From the NCBI GenBank assembly GCA_013396915.1, contig VWZL01000872.1:45506-109505 (forward strand): a stretch of DNA of 64,000 nt, given 5' to 3'. A program made the position numbers and the translations under genes. The notes under the pieces are model-generated. The model was not told where the DNA came from. It worked only from the letters and a program-made list of their open reading frames with translations, and searched no databases. Shown piece after piece: positions 13,901 to 27,300 of the stretch; positions within the stretch are counted from its first letter, which is position 1; each line of letters begins with the position of its first letter. This DNA is from Stercorarius parasiticus (taxonomy: Eukaryota > Chordata > Aves > Charadriiformes > Stercorariidae).

Positions 13901-16900
13901 AGAGCTGCAAGGAGAGGTGTGTTGTGTTGCCTGTGGTCACCTCCACAGAGTTCTCGGGCATCTCCTAAGCGGAGGTTGTGAGTGAAGTGGATCCCTGGCC
14001 AGGCTTCTTCAACGCAGCCGCTGGGCCCAGGGCTGCGTGGGACAACAAGCTGTGACGGTACCAGGAGTGGAAGGGTGGGACGTGTAACAGCTGAGTCAGG
14101 GCTGAATCTCGGGCCACAAGGAAGGCAAGTTGGGAGGTTTAACAGCTGGTTCGATATTCCCCAAACACTGAGTGCCAGTAAAAATGAGGACAATAAAGGA
14201 CTGCTATTTTTGTCCGTAATTTGTTCTGAAGCGCTCAGTGCCTCTGTTTTCACTTGCTTTGGGTCAGAGAGAGGAGTCGCATTGTGAAACTGGCAGTCGC
14301 AGAGGGATTCGGGCAGCTCTGCACCTCTCTGGAGGAGGCACCACCCAAGATAGGTCAGTATGGGCCATGTCTCCACTGTCCTTTTCGTAGTCTTACATCT
14401 CACTGAAGCTGAGAGAGACAGAGAGAAGTTTGCGAGGTTTGGGTGGCCAGTAGTGTTCCCCAGTAACAGACTGGTCTGGCTCCAGGTCCGTGGGTAGTCT
14501 CCGCTCTTGAGCGAGGTCACTGAAACTTGCTGGGTGAAGGCAGTTGCTGGGTCTGGACCAGATGCATGGGAGTGCCACCATGGTGTTCACAGGTGATCTA
14601 GAGTCCTGCAGGAGGCTGTGGGGGAGCAGGGACATGAGAAGAGTGGAGGAGGCGGCGGGGGGTGACGCAGGACAAGCTGAAGCGGCACGTGGGTCAGGAC
14701 TGCGTTGCTCTGCGGGACCTCCAGAGATACGTGCCAGCGGTGCCGTCAGCTCAGAGCAATTCCCCTTGCCAGTGAGAGAGAACATTGCAACAGAACCGTT
14801 TTGTTTAAATGGGGTGCTCAGGTGGGTATCACATTGACTTACCTACATGTGGATATAGATCTTTAAACACAGTGCTCCGCAGGTAAACAGGTAAAACTCA
14901 GTGTTTATGGCGTTCCCATCCGTTAGGCAAATAGCTGAGCAATCAAGTTATTTCAGCTGCAAATACGTGTTCTTGCACTGCTAGAAATGTGAGTATCATT
15001 GGAGTTGCTTATATTTACAGATACACCACAAAAAAACCAAACCCAGAAGGTGAGGAGGGGGAGGCAGTCTCCATAGGAGTCGTTACCTGAGGACTCCCAC
15101 AGCTTCCTACGGCGTTGTACGCAGCGGCCGTGGGAGGTGTGGGCAGTGGCCATGGCAGGGGACACGCAATGGCCTGGGGCCACTGTCCCAGCTGGACGCT
15201 GCTGCTGTGACAAAGCAGACAGGACCCTCGCAGAAATCCAAGAGGGCAGGAAGAGCTGCTTGGTCTTTTTGCCCAGGGAACTCTTTAACAGCAACCTTTT
15301 AAAAAATGAAATAAAGTTGAGAAGCTGAGCCTCATCTTCCCCAGTGGCTTTCTTCCACTCAGAGGCTCAAACACCAGCAGAGATGACCTCTGATGGTAGT
15401 GAATATTGGTAGGTTTTTTACTAGGTCACAAGCAGTTGGTTCTACTGTTTCTTTGAATCAGTGATAGGGATTAATGCAAGTCACTTGCAACTTGAATGCT
15501 AAATTCTGTCAAACTCCGTTGTCATAGCAGAACATACACCTTTTGCCAAAGGCACATTTTTACAAACAGTTCCTCTCCCTTTTTTTGTGTGCCCTGCTTA
15601 TTTTTGAAGGTGCCACTTGCTTTCCCATAAGCGATGCTCTCAAACCTCAGGAATGGCAACCATAAGATAGAAGAAAATCGTTGATTTTACTCCCCTCAGT
15701 TGTTTTGCCTGAGCTAACTCGGGGAATCTGGGGGCTCAAAGATGCTGCTACTTCGTTATTTTTTTGTCAATGGGCTGAGTTGCTATTGATGACTGGGGTC
15801 TGCTGGTATCTATTGAAAACTAGTAGAAGTGTGAACAGCAGTGATTGTCCTGTTCTGCCTTAGCAGAGACGACGTATGGAATGAGTGGGAAAAGGGGTTT
15901 TCCTCAGCGCTGCTGACTAGCGGTTTTATTGCAGGTATCTCTCCCTGGCAAAAGAGTTGCCTCTCGGGGAGCTCCTTGGGAACTGCGAGAAACGGGGCAA
16001 GGAAGCGCACGCTGGGTAAAAGATGCTGCAGGGCAGAGAGTAACGCATCGACTGGCTTGAGTGGTGCTGTGAGATCTAAGAAGAAAGGGAAGGGGGAAAT
16101 TTCCTTGCTTTTTTAAAAGCAATAATTAAAAAAGCCATTTTATTTTTTGTTCTTTGGCTGTAGGAGGGAGTACAGTGCACAGTAGTATAAAGCTATTGCT
16201 GAACACACATTTCTCCAAAGCTGCTTGTGGCCCTTGTTACCTCAGTTACACTTCAGAGTTACACAGTTTTTTTTAGTTAATAGAATATATATAAAAATTA
16301 TGGATGTAATGACTGCCTATTTATATCATCAAGTTCTTTTTAATACTGGGGGGAATTCTCTTTGTGGCCTGTAAGTGGCTTCTGACCAAGTCTTGTGTAG
16401 AACCCTCCGAAAAGTAGACGGCCTGGTAGGATTGCTTGGTCTTTGGAGATGGCACCGCAGTGATGTGTCTGTGATGCCAGCCCGTAGTCAAGTTCTGCCT
16501 TCCAAAACTTACTCCGTGTTGGTATAACGTGACTAGCGCAGTTTTAGCGCTAATAGGTATGATATAGGTCTTGTATAAGTACATTTTGTTTCCTCTAGAC
16601 TATTTAATGGGGCAAAAGTTTACTATGGTGAGCTGGCATTGGCTGCATGATGGACTTTCACCCTGTCTATGTATCTGTCAAAATTGAGGGCAGCTGTGGA
16701 CACAGGAACATAACTTATGGACCCACATTTTCCTGGAAATGCTGGTGACGAATACCACCAACAGTATGGTTTTTTCACTTGGGTTGCACAAAGCATGCCA
16801 TTACAGTGATTTAGCAATCTGTTCTTTTTCGAGCACATGTTTTTAAACTTCTGAAGTTTTTTATAATTTAGTGTAAAATTGTAATTTCTCTCTGTGTTTC

Positions 16901-17284
16901 TCCCGTTCCCATAAGTGCTCTGTTCTAAGGGCACACGAGTTTTAAAAGTCAGGGTAGGAGCTGCTGAGCTCCGTTGCCGTCGGAGCGGCTCTGAAATGGG
17001 CTGCCAGAAGAAGCCAGAGCAGAAGGGCCAGTTTTGCCCTGGCACGGTGACAGTGAGTGCCTGCTGCAAGCCAGGTGGCTTCGGTGCCACTGCTCCTATT
17101 CGACAGAAGAATTCTCCTGGTCTAGCTTCTGCCCCAACCTGAGTCGAGGCGGTTGCCTTGTGATGAAAAGGTTTGATGGAAGGTTTTGCAAAATATGACT
17201 TGAAGGCAGTTGCTGCATGTGGAGCTTAAAACAGACCTTTTTGTGCAAGAATTTGTGATCATTACAAAGGGCTTTTTTATTATT

Positions 17285-17431
17285 TCACAGAATCCCAGAC
17301 TGGCCAGGGATGGCAGGGACCTCTGGAGATCGCCCAGTCCCACCCCCTGCCAGAGCAGGGTCACCCAGAGCAGGTGGCACAGGAACGCCTCCAGGCGGGG
17401 TTGGAATGTCTCCAGAGACGGAGACTCCATT
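17285..17431 (-). mobile_element. CR1 LINE fragment, divergent subfamily
   Basis: CACAGAATCCCAGACTGGCC, then GGGACCTCTGGAGATC and CCAGTCCCACCCCCTGCC: the antisense 3' end of a different CR1 subfamily from its neighbours. Confidence 0.82.
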
Positions 17432-17779
17432 TATTTATTTATTCTCTGAAGTGACGCGGTTGTGCCATAACTCTTTATCCTTGTTTGAGAGGCTGTGTTT
17501 TTCCATCTGTGTGCGCTTTTGGTTTTGGTTTCCCCCCTGCAGCCGCCAGGGCTCCTGACTGCTGGGGTGGAGGTCACCACGGGTGGTGGCAATGGCGGGA
17601 GTGGGCGATCTTCTGGGGTCCCTTTGCCAGTCAGCCAACTGGGCTGTGGGAATCATTGCTTGCTTTATTTATCCTGAAGGCTGTCTGGAGTGAAACCTAT
17701 TCAGAAATAAGTTGTTGGATATGTTGATTTTCCTTGTTGTCTGTGTTTGACCCTGTATACTGAAAAGTCTTCTAGATTT

Positions 17780-17941
17780 GCCCAGAGAAGCTGTGGCTGC
17801 CCTATCCCTGGAGGCGTTCAAGGCCAGGTTGGACGGGGCTTGGAGCAACCTGGGCTGGTGGGAGGTGTCCCTGCCCAGGGCAGGGGGTGGCACTGGGGGG
17901 CTTTAAGGTCCCTTCCCACCCAAACCACTCTGTGAGTCTGT
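17780..17941 (+). mobile_element. CR1 LINE, 3' fragment
   Basis: Sense copy from CCCAGAGAAGCTGTGGCTGC to CCAAACCACTCTGTGAGTCT. Confidence 0.92.
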
Positions 17942-20900
17942 TTTTGGTCATAAGAGTGTTGTGGAGTCTTTTTCTACCATGTGGCACAAAAATAGTTGCA
18001 GGACTATGTAATTCAGTGTGGCACTTTATTCTTCCTGTCTTTGCCCTGAACTGTAGCCTGGTAAGTAAGACCCACATATAATGATTCAAAGCAAACCAAA
18101 ATGTACTGCGTGTTGGGGTTTTTTCCTCTCTCTCATTAGCTGGTAGAGCAGAATCACGCTAGAAGCCTGGCTGAGAACAGGCATTATTTTAGTATCTTCC
18201 CAGCATGAGTCTAGTCAGTAAGGAAATCTGTGAATGCAGCTTGTAGTCCTTTTTTTTTTTAACAAGCTAACTGAATAAATTAAACCAACTGCCTCCTGTT
18301 TTCTCAAATAATTGAAAATAACAATTTTTCTCAAGCGGCCTTTTTTTCCCCCCCATAAACTAGGAGTGGGGCTGCATTAAGTCAAGGTAAACAAAGCCAA
18401 ATCTTTTAAGTACGTTGAAGTCCTTGCTGAAGCACCAAACTGAAACCGATAGCTGTGTGGTCTCCGACGGAGTGTCTGTGACGGGCTCTATTCAAAATGC
18501 TTCTCTCCTGTGTAGAAGAGGAACTTGTGTCAGGGGAGCTCCGAGCTCTATTGATTCATCCCCAGTTGAGAGTCCTTGAACCCTTCCGTACGGTAGAAGA
18601 AGGTACATCATTGCATTTGCCTTCCGTGGTGAGTGGAGATGCAGCCAAGAGCTAAGGAAGGTAAAAGCTGGATTGGAGAAAATAGAACTACGTAGGGATT
18701 GGCCTACTGGGTTGCTAAAATATTAAAGTGTATCCGTTTTTACCATTTTCCATGAGGAACGCCAAAATATTGCAACGCTCAGTATCGGTCTTTAATCAGC
18801 TGGGCATGAACGTGCATATTCCGAGAGAGTAAGGTTTTTTTTTCATTTCCTTTTGCACCATCGGTAATGAGAATACCGCTGGATTCTACTTAATTACTCC
18901 CCTTTTCAGTGTTTGTGCATCAGTGCTTTTTGTCTAGATGAGCAGGTTGCTTTTATAGACATCACTTTGAACTAGCAAACTTTTCTCGGTATGATAACCT
19001 TCCATTTTAGAAATGAAGCAAATCTGCTTATTTAACACCAGTTAGTACTTGAGACATTATTTCATAGGGAGTTGCAGGGAGTTGCCAGTCTTGAGCTGGT
19101 TGACTGAAGAAAAGCAGATTGCGCAATGCTGACATGCTCAGTTTTATTGCCGGCTGGCCGACCTCGCGGCACTGTGCTGGCCTCTCCCGCGTTCTTTTAG
19201 TTTGTGTAATTTAGAAACGCATTTCCAAAAGGCTGCAGTTATACACTTTTAATTGCATTCCTCTCTTTTGCAAAAAAGGAAGAACCTAATTTGAAAAAAA
19301 AAAAAAAAAAAGACACCAACCACCTCCTTTTTTTATATGGGGATCGACTGTATTGATATTGCCTCAGTGTTTCCGAACCACCCGTTGCAGTGACTCATAC
19401 GTCGTTCCCCAGGGAGTGGAAAGAACATTTCAAAAATGGAGAAGCTCCTGAACTGGAGCTGGAAAAGCTGGCAGGCAATCCCAGCTCTGGCCCTATAGAA
19501 AAAAACAATCTGTGGAATAAACATTTTTCTGTCTTACTGTATGTAAATGGCTTACTGTGGGTCCTTTGTGAAGATATAATGAGATTATTTTGTTGTTTGT
19601 CTCCAGATGTGAGAGAATTCGCAAAGTTTTTCTTCTCTTCCCTCACCTTTGGGAAACCCAGAAGTGCAGGGGTCAGATGTGTGTGGGGCTCTGTCTTCCC
19701 AGGCCTCCCTTCACCTTCGCGTCATTGGCTTGGCCTCTCCCAAAGTTTTTCAAATTATTTTAAGACTATCTTGTTTTTTCCACTCAAGAAAGGTTGTTGC
19801 GACTTTTTTTTTTTTTAATATGCCTTCCAGTTTGACTGTCATTGTTTTATTAATTGTTTAGAAGTTTGCAGATTTTTAGCTCAGCGGAACTTCTAATCAA
19901 TGAGGCACACTGATTAAAAATTATTTCAATTTTGCAGGTATGTCATTAAATCTTTTTTTTTTTTTTTAAAAGTAGGGCAAGTCATAATTCATAAAAGAGA
20001 AGAAGCTCTAGAAGCTCCTAACCGAGGCATTGTGGCTCATATGATGGCAAAAATAGTGCTGTCATTGTGGTTTGACTTTGCTTTTATTCCAGACAGCATT
20101 TGGAAAACCTTTGTCTTGGTTATCTCTGGAGAAACCAATAACCTCCCGGAGCTGTGGAGCGCACCATGCGCTTAAGCACTCTTAGTTCCTTTTTTTCTGT
20201 GTTTGTTTGGTTGGTTTTTTTTTTTTAAAAAATGCTGAGATGGAGTTAATGTTCTTCGTAGGGCTGAGGGGGGAGGCGGGAGCAGCTGTGTGGTGCCGCA
20301 GGGTTAGCCCATGGCAATCAGATTTGTCCCAGGCACAGGGAAATTGGGAGAAAGAAGTGACAGGCTGTCGCTCTGTGTTTGCGTGTAATTTTCCTGCTTT
20401 AGGCAATATTTTCCTAGGCCTGAAAAAAAATGGAATGTATTTAGTGTCTGGAAGGGAACAGCAAATAAATGCATTATAATGCAAATTGTGCATAACCGTT
20501 ATAATGAGGCTGAATGTAATACAAGTCATAGTTCTGACGGCGGCAAAATAAACACGTTACTTGGAGAAGTGCTGCCTTTCAGTCGGAGGACTGGGGAAGC
20601 GGCAGCTCGTAGCTGTTTTACAGCTGGTGGAGTGGAAGGATGTTTAATCTCGTACGGAGCACAGGCGTCTCATCCGGACCAAGGGCCGGATTCAGCCTGG
20701 GGACATGGGGGTGGCTGAGAGCCTGGCTGCCCGCCGTGCCCCCCACCTTGGGCTCCTCCAGCTTCCACAACTGCTCAATTTCAGTTTTTTGAAGGTAAAA
20801 CTCTTTTTCCCTGCCCGGTCCTTTTACAGTCCACTCATGGACCCGTCATCCATCACAGTGTCTCATCCCACTTTCAGCCATTGGTACCGTCTCTCCCCAT

Positions 20901-21149
20901 GGCCTCCTGTGCGCCAGGAGGTCACTGAGCAAAGAACAGTTTTTGGTTCACCTCCTATCAATTTCATCAAGCGCCCCCAGTTGTTGTATTTAGGGTAAAC
21001 TGGCTTTCCACTCAATTTATCCATCACCTTCACGATTTTCTGAACTTCAGTCGTACGCCCCTCAGCCATCACCTCTCCAAACTGCGGTCTTTAAGATGGA
21101 GGACGAGCCTTTCTGGTCCAGTCTTTCTGGTGTTAAGGTCCACCCTCCT

Positions 21150-21330
21150 TCCTTCTGGCTGCCCTACGCCGTACCTTCTCCAGCTCCAAAATGTCCTTTT
21201 GAGATGCAGAGACCAGAACTCAGTACTACTGAGGGTGTGAGTGCATCAAAATTCTGTGCGGTCAAAATGACGCTCTCTTGCAGCATCCTTCCTGATGATG
21301 CCCACCGTTTCCTTGGCTTCTGTAGGAACG
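21150..21330 (-). mobile_element. Possible old CR1/L3-type LINE fragment
   Basis: CTTCTCCAGCTCCAAAATGT, GAGACCAGAACTCAGTACT and later CAGCATCCTTCCTGATGATG resemble the antisense tail of older CR1/L3 elements. The match is diffuse. Confidence 0.4.
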
Positions 21331-22935
21331 GGATGCGAGCTGGTAAGAGCTGAGTGCTCAGCAGTGTTCTGGCAGTCAAGTGGCACAGCCTTCCTTTTCG
21401 TTTCTAGGGTAAGTGAGAGATGATGCTCTGTTCAAAAGGCCTCTCAGGGCTTTATTTAGATCCATGGCAGCCTTCTGCCTCCTGGCAAAATGTTGCTTTT
21501 TCCCGTGCCCTTGTCCTCCCCTTTCTCATGCTGGCTTTTCAGTTCCTCAAAAAATGGTGATGGAAGAACAGAATAACGTAACACTTCTGCATTTTGTGCG
21601 TCTTCTCTGTTTAAACTAGAACAAGCAGAGAGGTCAGAAAATTTCTTGAATAAACTTGATTATTTTTGAATTAGTGCCAGTCTGACTCTAGCTGTTATCA
21701 TGTCAACCTAGACATATCTTATACCGTGTTTTCCTTAATTTCTGCAGTGCAGAATGTGAGGAAAATGCTGTAATGTAGTAGTAAGTATTGTGTGGTTTAA
21801 TTAAAGGCGGAGATGAGTCAGCATTGCGCCCTTGGTGCAGTAGAGGTGCACCACATGATGGCTTACATCAGGGAAGGCTTCACCACTGAGCCAAGGGATG
21901 GGGACTGGTTCCCAAACACTCCTGCCTCTGGAGCACCGTGGCTGTGTCTCCTCCAGCGCTGCCTGGCACAGGAGAGGTGTTAACAAGTGGAGGGGACCTG
22001 GCAAAGACATGCCGAGGAGGTGGGAGGGCTGCCACAGGTGAGACGGTCATGGACAGGGGAGAGGAGCTCGGCTTGGTTTGGCCGGAGAAAAGTCTAGCGG
22101 GGAACCTAATTGCATCTTCTCACCCTCAAAAGTGAGGTTACAGAGACAATGGAAATAAAATCTTCCAAGGGGTGCACACTGAAAGGACAGGAGGCAACGT
22201 GAGAAACTTTTACTGAGGTATGAGGAAACACGGTCGCTGTGAGACCTGTCGAGCAACTGGAGGGGTGTTCTAGAGAAACAGGAGGATTTCGGGGCGCGAG
22301 TGGATGAGACCTGCTCTAACTCTGCAGCTCTCCTGCTGCTGGCGAGTCTGAATAGGTGACACCCTCCTGGTCTGTTTTCTGTTTGATCCTGTGTTTGTGA
22401 ATAGGTAGTGAGACGTTGCTGAAACGTGTGTGTTGTTCGCTGTAGATTTCGGTCTGATCCAACATCTGTCCTGCTTACAAAGAGAAATCTGAACTTTCAG
22501 CAGCATTTCCCTGTTGTCCTCTTGGACAGCAGTACTGGAAAAAGCAGTGTTTGTTCTGGGGGGCCATTCATGGGTGGGTTTGTGGTACCCTGCAGACTTC
22601 ACACTCAGATGTTTCAGAGCCTTTCTGCCTGGGTTCTTCAACATCACCCACCCTTGTTTGAACGCCACCACCCTCGCTGATGAACATGCCGAGCAGTTTT
22701 CGAAATCCCAGCCTTTCTTCTCAGTGAGAACTTCATGTCTCTCGGTGGGGAGGCAGGGAGGAGTGCTGTAGAATGGTGAAGTTGTTCTAAACAGGGATGC
22801 AGGAGGTGCCAGTTTGGCAGCTCCTTTCCCCAGGCGGGTCGGTGCCTCTGGCTATGCAGCAGAGCAGATCGGGGCAGCATCTTGGTTTGGCCTGTGGCTC
22901 TCCGCATGGCTCCCAAACCATCGCAATGGAAGGAG

Positions 22936-23008
22936 CCATGGCTGGTGGGAGCACGTTGGGGACGGAGGGAGCCAGGGCTGGTGGGAGCACATCGGGGATG
23001 GAGGGTAG
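22936..23008 (+). repeat. Two-copy 36-bp tandem repeat
   Basis: GCCAGGGCTGGTGGGAGCAC-type unit twice in a row with a few mismatches. Confidence 0.7.
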
Positions 23009-23389
23009 GGATGAGATGACCGGTGTGCTAGGGGACATCTAGTCATGGCACCCGTTCCAGCACAGGAGCACATTGGGGCTGTAGCTGGTGACCACCAAGG
23101 CCCTGCAGTGGCCTTGGGACGCCCTGTTTCCAGGCATGTCCCCAAGGTGCCGTGCTCCACACTGCGTCCTTGTCCCCTCCATGCCCCCCTGGCAGGCTCG
23201 GCCATGCTCCCGGCCAGGGCAGTGGCTCTGGTGCAGCCTGGGCTGGGCTCCAGCTGACACGTCCGAGGGGGCGCTGGTCTTTGGGGGTGTTGTGGGCATT
23301 AGGCCATTTCCATGCCTGCTCACCAAGGTAAGGGTGGACACCAGCTGGGGATGTTATCAAGGTGCTGGTTTCTTTAGTAAAACGTGTTC

Positions 23390-23812
23390 ACAGAATTATA
23401 GAATCGTTTTGGTTGGAAAAGACCTTTAAGATCATCAAGTCCAACCGTTAACCCCGCACTGACAAGTTACCACTACCCCATGTCCCTCAGCGCCACGTCT
23501 GCCCGGCTTTTCAATCCCTCCAGGGACGGCGACTCCACCACTGCCCTGGGCAGCCTCTTCCAATGCTTGACAGCCCTTTCCAGGAAGAAATCTTTCGTAA
23601 TATCCATCCTAAACCTCCCCTGGCGCAACTTGAGGCCGTTTCCCCTCGTCCCATGGCCTGTTCCTTGGGAGAAGAGCCCGACCCCCCCTGGCTACCCCCT
23701 CCTTTCAGGGAGCTGGAGAGAGCGAGAAGGTCTCCCCTCAGCCTCCTTTTCTCCAGGTTGAACACCCCCAGCTCCCTCAGCCGCTCCTCACCAGACTTGT
23801 GCTCCAGACACC
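23390..23812 (-). mobile_element. CR1 LINE, 3' end, just upstream of exon 2
   Basis: Antisense copy beginning ACAGAATTATAGAATCG and running through TGCCCTGGGCAGCCTCTTCC to the ORF2 end (CCAGACTTGTGCTCCAGAC). It is very close in sequence to the copy at 13330. It ends about 120 bp before the exon 2 acceptor. Confidence 0.93.
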
Positions 23813-23934
23813 TCACCCCTTTAACAGGGACTTCTCCCTTCTTGCTTAACATATATTTTAAGGTACTGGATTTAAATAAATAAAGGGTCATAAATTCATA
23901 TGATCTCCTGCTGTTTCTCCATGTATATATCTAG

Positions 23935-24392
23935 GATGACAACGAAGCCAACAGACCCATGCCCAACAAAGGAGACCATGGACTAGGAAACGAGAAGTTC
24001 AAACCTGTGGTACCTTGGCCTCATGTTGAAGGTGTGGAAGTGGACTTGGAATCCATTCGAAGGAAAAACAAGGCCAAAAATGAACTAAATCATCATGGTG
24101 GTGGTGATAACAAACAGCAAAACATCATCCAGAGGCAGTATCTCACATTTAAGCCTCAGACATTTGTATACCGAGATCCTGTTTTACGACCCGGAGTCCT
24201 TGGTAATTTTGAACCCAAAGAGCCTGAGCCTCACGGAGTTGTTGGTGGCCCTGGAGAGGAAGCGAAGCCATATGTTTTAGGACCGGATTACAAAGAATCC
24301 ATTCAAGCCAGCATTAAAGAGTTTGGGTTTAATATGGTGGCCAGTGATATGATCTCACTAGATCGGAGCGTTAATGACTTGCGTCAAGAAGA
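23935..24392 (+). CDS. GALNT7: GALNT7 exon 2: stem region and start of catalytic domain
   Basis: This 458-nt exon follows a TATATATCTAG acceptor and ends CAAGAAGA before GTAAGC. It encodes residues 1-152 and two bases of a Glu codon. Its landmarks are PMPNKGDHG, a basic-acidic stem, the Pro-rich [17 protein letters not shown] segment and the [13 protein letters not shown] run that leads into the catalytic domain. It is the largest exon, and its length is not a multiple of three, so skipping it would shift the frame. The start of the window's coding sequence is a splice junction, not a start codon. A CR1 copy ends about 120 bp upstream of the acceptor. Confidence 0.96.
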
Positions 24393-27300
24393 GTAAGCAA
24401 ACTTTTTTTTTCCTTTTAGTTCTGTTTTTATGGGATTTAATTATTTTCTTTCCATATAGCTTAATCAATAGTTAAAATAATATTATTAATTAGGCCAAAT
24501 ACTTAAGGCTTCTTGTCCTGACAGGCAAGAGTGCTGTACTGTAGCAAATGTTTCCATATATTTTTCTTAATGCTGTTCCAGTTATTCCTTTCATGAATAC
24601 TTAATCTGTATTGATTCATCTCTGAAGTCATCCCTTTTAGTGTCTAATTGCATGTGTTTGCATGTTCCAGGTCCAGCCACAGTCTTCATGGTCATATCTG
24701 TTCTTAATCCATAACTTCTTGAGGCTTGTTTTTAAGAAATAATGATTTTGCTCTATTGTGTCTTGCAGAAGTTCCTATACTGCTCTTAGTTTTTCCAGTT
24801 TTGTTTTCCCTCCAATGCTTTAAAATGTTTGTTAAAAAAAAAAAAAGAGAGAGAGTAGAAACAAAGAGATATTATTGCCTTTGAACAGCTCTGCGTAATT
24901 ACCTGCATTAACAGGAGTATAGACCTGCCCTAGTGGTGTTTGGGGTTTGGAGCCGATGGGAGAGTCGTCTTCTAACAGTTTCTCACCGCGTTTGTCATAA
25001 AGAAGGAAGCAATATCTCAGAAAAAACATTTTTTTACTTGCTGGGAGGGTGTCGACTTTGGTGTGGGGAAATTCTGGGAAGTTACTAACATTTGCTCGAT
25101 AATTACTAACAGGTTTATGCCGTCTCTTGTGATCTTTGGTGTACGCTGGAGCCAAATTTGCTGTCAGGCTACTCCACAGTTGATATAATTTTCCTTGTTA
25201 AATATCAGCTGAGGACGGGTCGCTGAGCAAACTGATGGACTGGCAGGGTTTTTTTGGTTGGGGTGTTTTGGAGGGGTTTGGTTGGGGTTTTTTTGCATGT
25301 GGAAGGGAGGATATATGGATTTAAATACGACATGAGGTACTTGCCCATTTTCCCTTCGCTCTCGTCCCCGGCAGTGGAGCTGTGCCAGCCCCTGGACTGG
25401 GTGCCAACCTCTGGGCTGTGTGCGTCCAGCTGTGCCAGCTGTTCTTTGGTCGGTCACTGCCCGGTTCATGGGCTCTGCCGTGGCCCGTCGTAGTGGGTGT
25501 TTTTCCATTTTTCAGGGTAGGAGAGAACGGCCAGCTGTGTGACTCAGCCCACTTGTGCCGGGGGAGGTTTAGGATGGATATTACGGAAGATTTCTTCCCG
25601 GAAAGGGCTGTCAAGCATTGGAAGAGGCTGCCCAGGGCAGTGGTGGAGTCGCCATCCCTGGAGGGATTGAAAAGCCGGGCAGACGCGGTGCTGAGGGACG
25701 TGGGGTAGTGGGGGTTTGGGCAGGGTTGGGTTGATGGTTGGACCAGATGATCTGAAAGGTCCCTTCCAACCTGGGCAAGTCTGTGATTCCCCAAGGGGGA
25801 GGGCATCAGCAAGCATACAGACAGATCCACACCTATAGCTTACTGAAGTATTTTTGCCATAATCTCAGAGTTTGTCTTTGCTCTCCTTCAGAACAGAACT
25901 AATAAACAGAAATTCCTGAAGAATAATTAATACTTCGCATACTTTGAGGAATAGGAGGGACAGCCATGTGACCGATCAGAGCAGAAAAGATGGATTTTAG
26001 AAACAGTTTCCTCCAAGCACACCTGCAGATAAGTCTTCCATGAAGGTCAAAGCCAGCAGCTGAAATCAAAGTTCAGTTTTATTATTTAATATTTTAAGCA
26101 AGCAATCAAAATAGCATGAAAAACAGTGTGAACAAAAGGCATCTTTCAGACAACTTTATATCAAATATATTTATATATATTTATATTTTATATTTATATC
26201 AAATATTGGGGTATCGGCATCCTCACTTTCCTGCTCAGCCCCGATACCAGCCAGAAATTATTGCCTGTTGGATGCGCTAGTTATTTTCCTCCCACTGATC
26301 TGTTTAGTACATTCCTTTAATATTTTGGTTGATAAAGCTGGTTAACATTCAGTTTAATCCCCCCGAAGAGCAGTATAGTCATCTTTTTTTGGTTAATGGT
26401 ACCTTGGCATTGCTAGTTGAGGAAGATCTTCCAGGCAAAGACCGTGTTACTCATTGATAGACATTCAAATCCAGGTAGACCTCACCTCAGCCTTCTCCGC
26501 CTTTAAGTGTTGGAATTCTCAGGCGTTAGCCGAAGCAGCCAGGTTTGTTGGGCAGAGGATGCCGAATGCTCTCCCCAGCAGTGCCCGGGGAGTGAAATGG
26601 TGCTGCAAGAGCTGTCTCGCAGCTGAAGAACCCCGCAGGGCTTGTCCCCGCCGGAGGGGGAAGAGGGAAGAAAATGCCAATAAAGGGGGATCAGTCCTGC
26701 TGTGTTTAGATTTGACTTTGGAGTGGGACGCGTTGCCGAGAGGATTTGCTGACTGCCTTTATTGATTCAGTAGGAGCTTTGCTGGTCCTGGGAGCCTCAG
26801 CTACCCTGCAGAGCCTTAGCTCCTGCTGTGCCCTGCAGCGAGGAGTGACGTTGGGAGGCCTGGGGACATTGTTTGTCAGGTACATCAGAATGTTTCCGTT
26901 TTGCCAGCACTGCATATTCTTGCCACGTGAATTTTAACCGATCTATTTCGAGGTTGAAGCCACGCCGTTCTGTTGGCGTACAGCAAATCATAGGTTTGGT
27001 TAAACAAAATCAAGAATGCATTGCGGGTACGTAGAAGTCAGTGTACAGCATTTCAAAGGCGGCATCATAGAATCCCAGGATGGTTTGGGTTGGAAGGGAC
27101 CTTGAAGACCGTCTAGCGGGTTGGAACTGGATGATCTTTAAGGTCCCCTCCAACCCAAGCCATTCTATGATTCTGTGATCCAGTGCCACCCCCTGCCACC
27201 AGCCCAGGTTGCTCCAAGCCCCGGCCAACCTGGCCTTGGACCCCCCCAGGGATGGGGCAGCCACAGCTTCTCTGGGCAGTGGGGAAGAAGCATCATCCCA

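Larger units (their letters stand above)
1..23934 (+). other. GALNT7: GALNT7 intron 1 (3' part, at least 23.9 kb)
   Basis: No conserved exon, RNA gene or CpG-island promoter was recognised. The stretch holds CR1 fragments near 6790, 10228, 10460, 13330, 17285, 17780, 21150 and 23390. It also has A/T runs (325-344, 3718-3734, 19293-19310, 19961-19975), a G-rich run near 6450-6466, a GC-rich patch at 6210-6400, and a 36-bp two-copy repeat at 22936-23008. Segments such as 1-6780, 7330-10220, 10570-13320 and 14000-17280 are otherwise unremarkable to me. GALNT7 exon 1 was looked for and not found. Confidence 0.85.

Noticed and set aside
13777..14520. 247-residue minus-strand frame, the longest in the window
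   Set aside because: Its C-terminal part overlaps CR1 out of the ORF2 frame. The rest has no recognisable domain, no splice context and no similarity I know of.
1..23934. Search for GALNT7 exon 1 (start codon, short basic tail, about 20-residue hydrophobic anchor, GC-rich promoter)
   Set aside because: No open frame with this pattern and no CpG island; exon 1 must lie upstream of the window.
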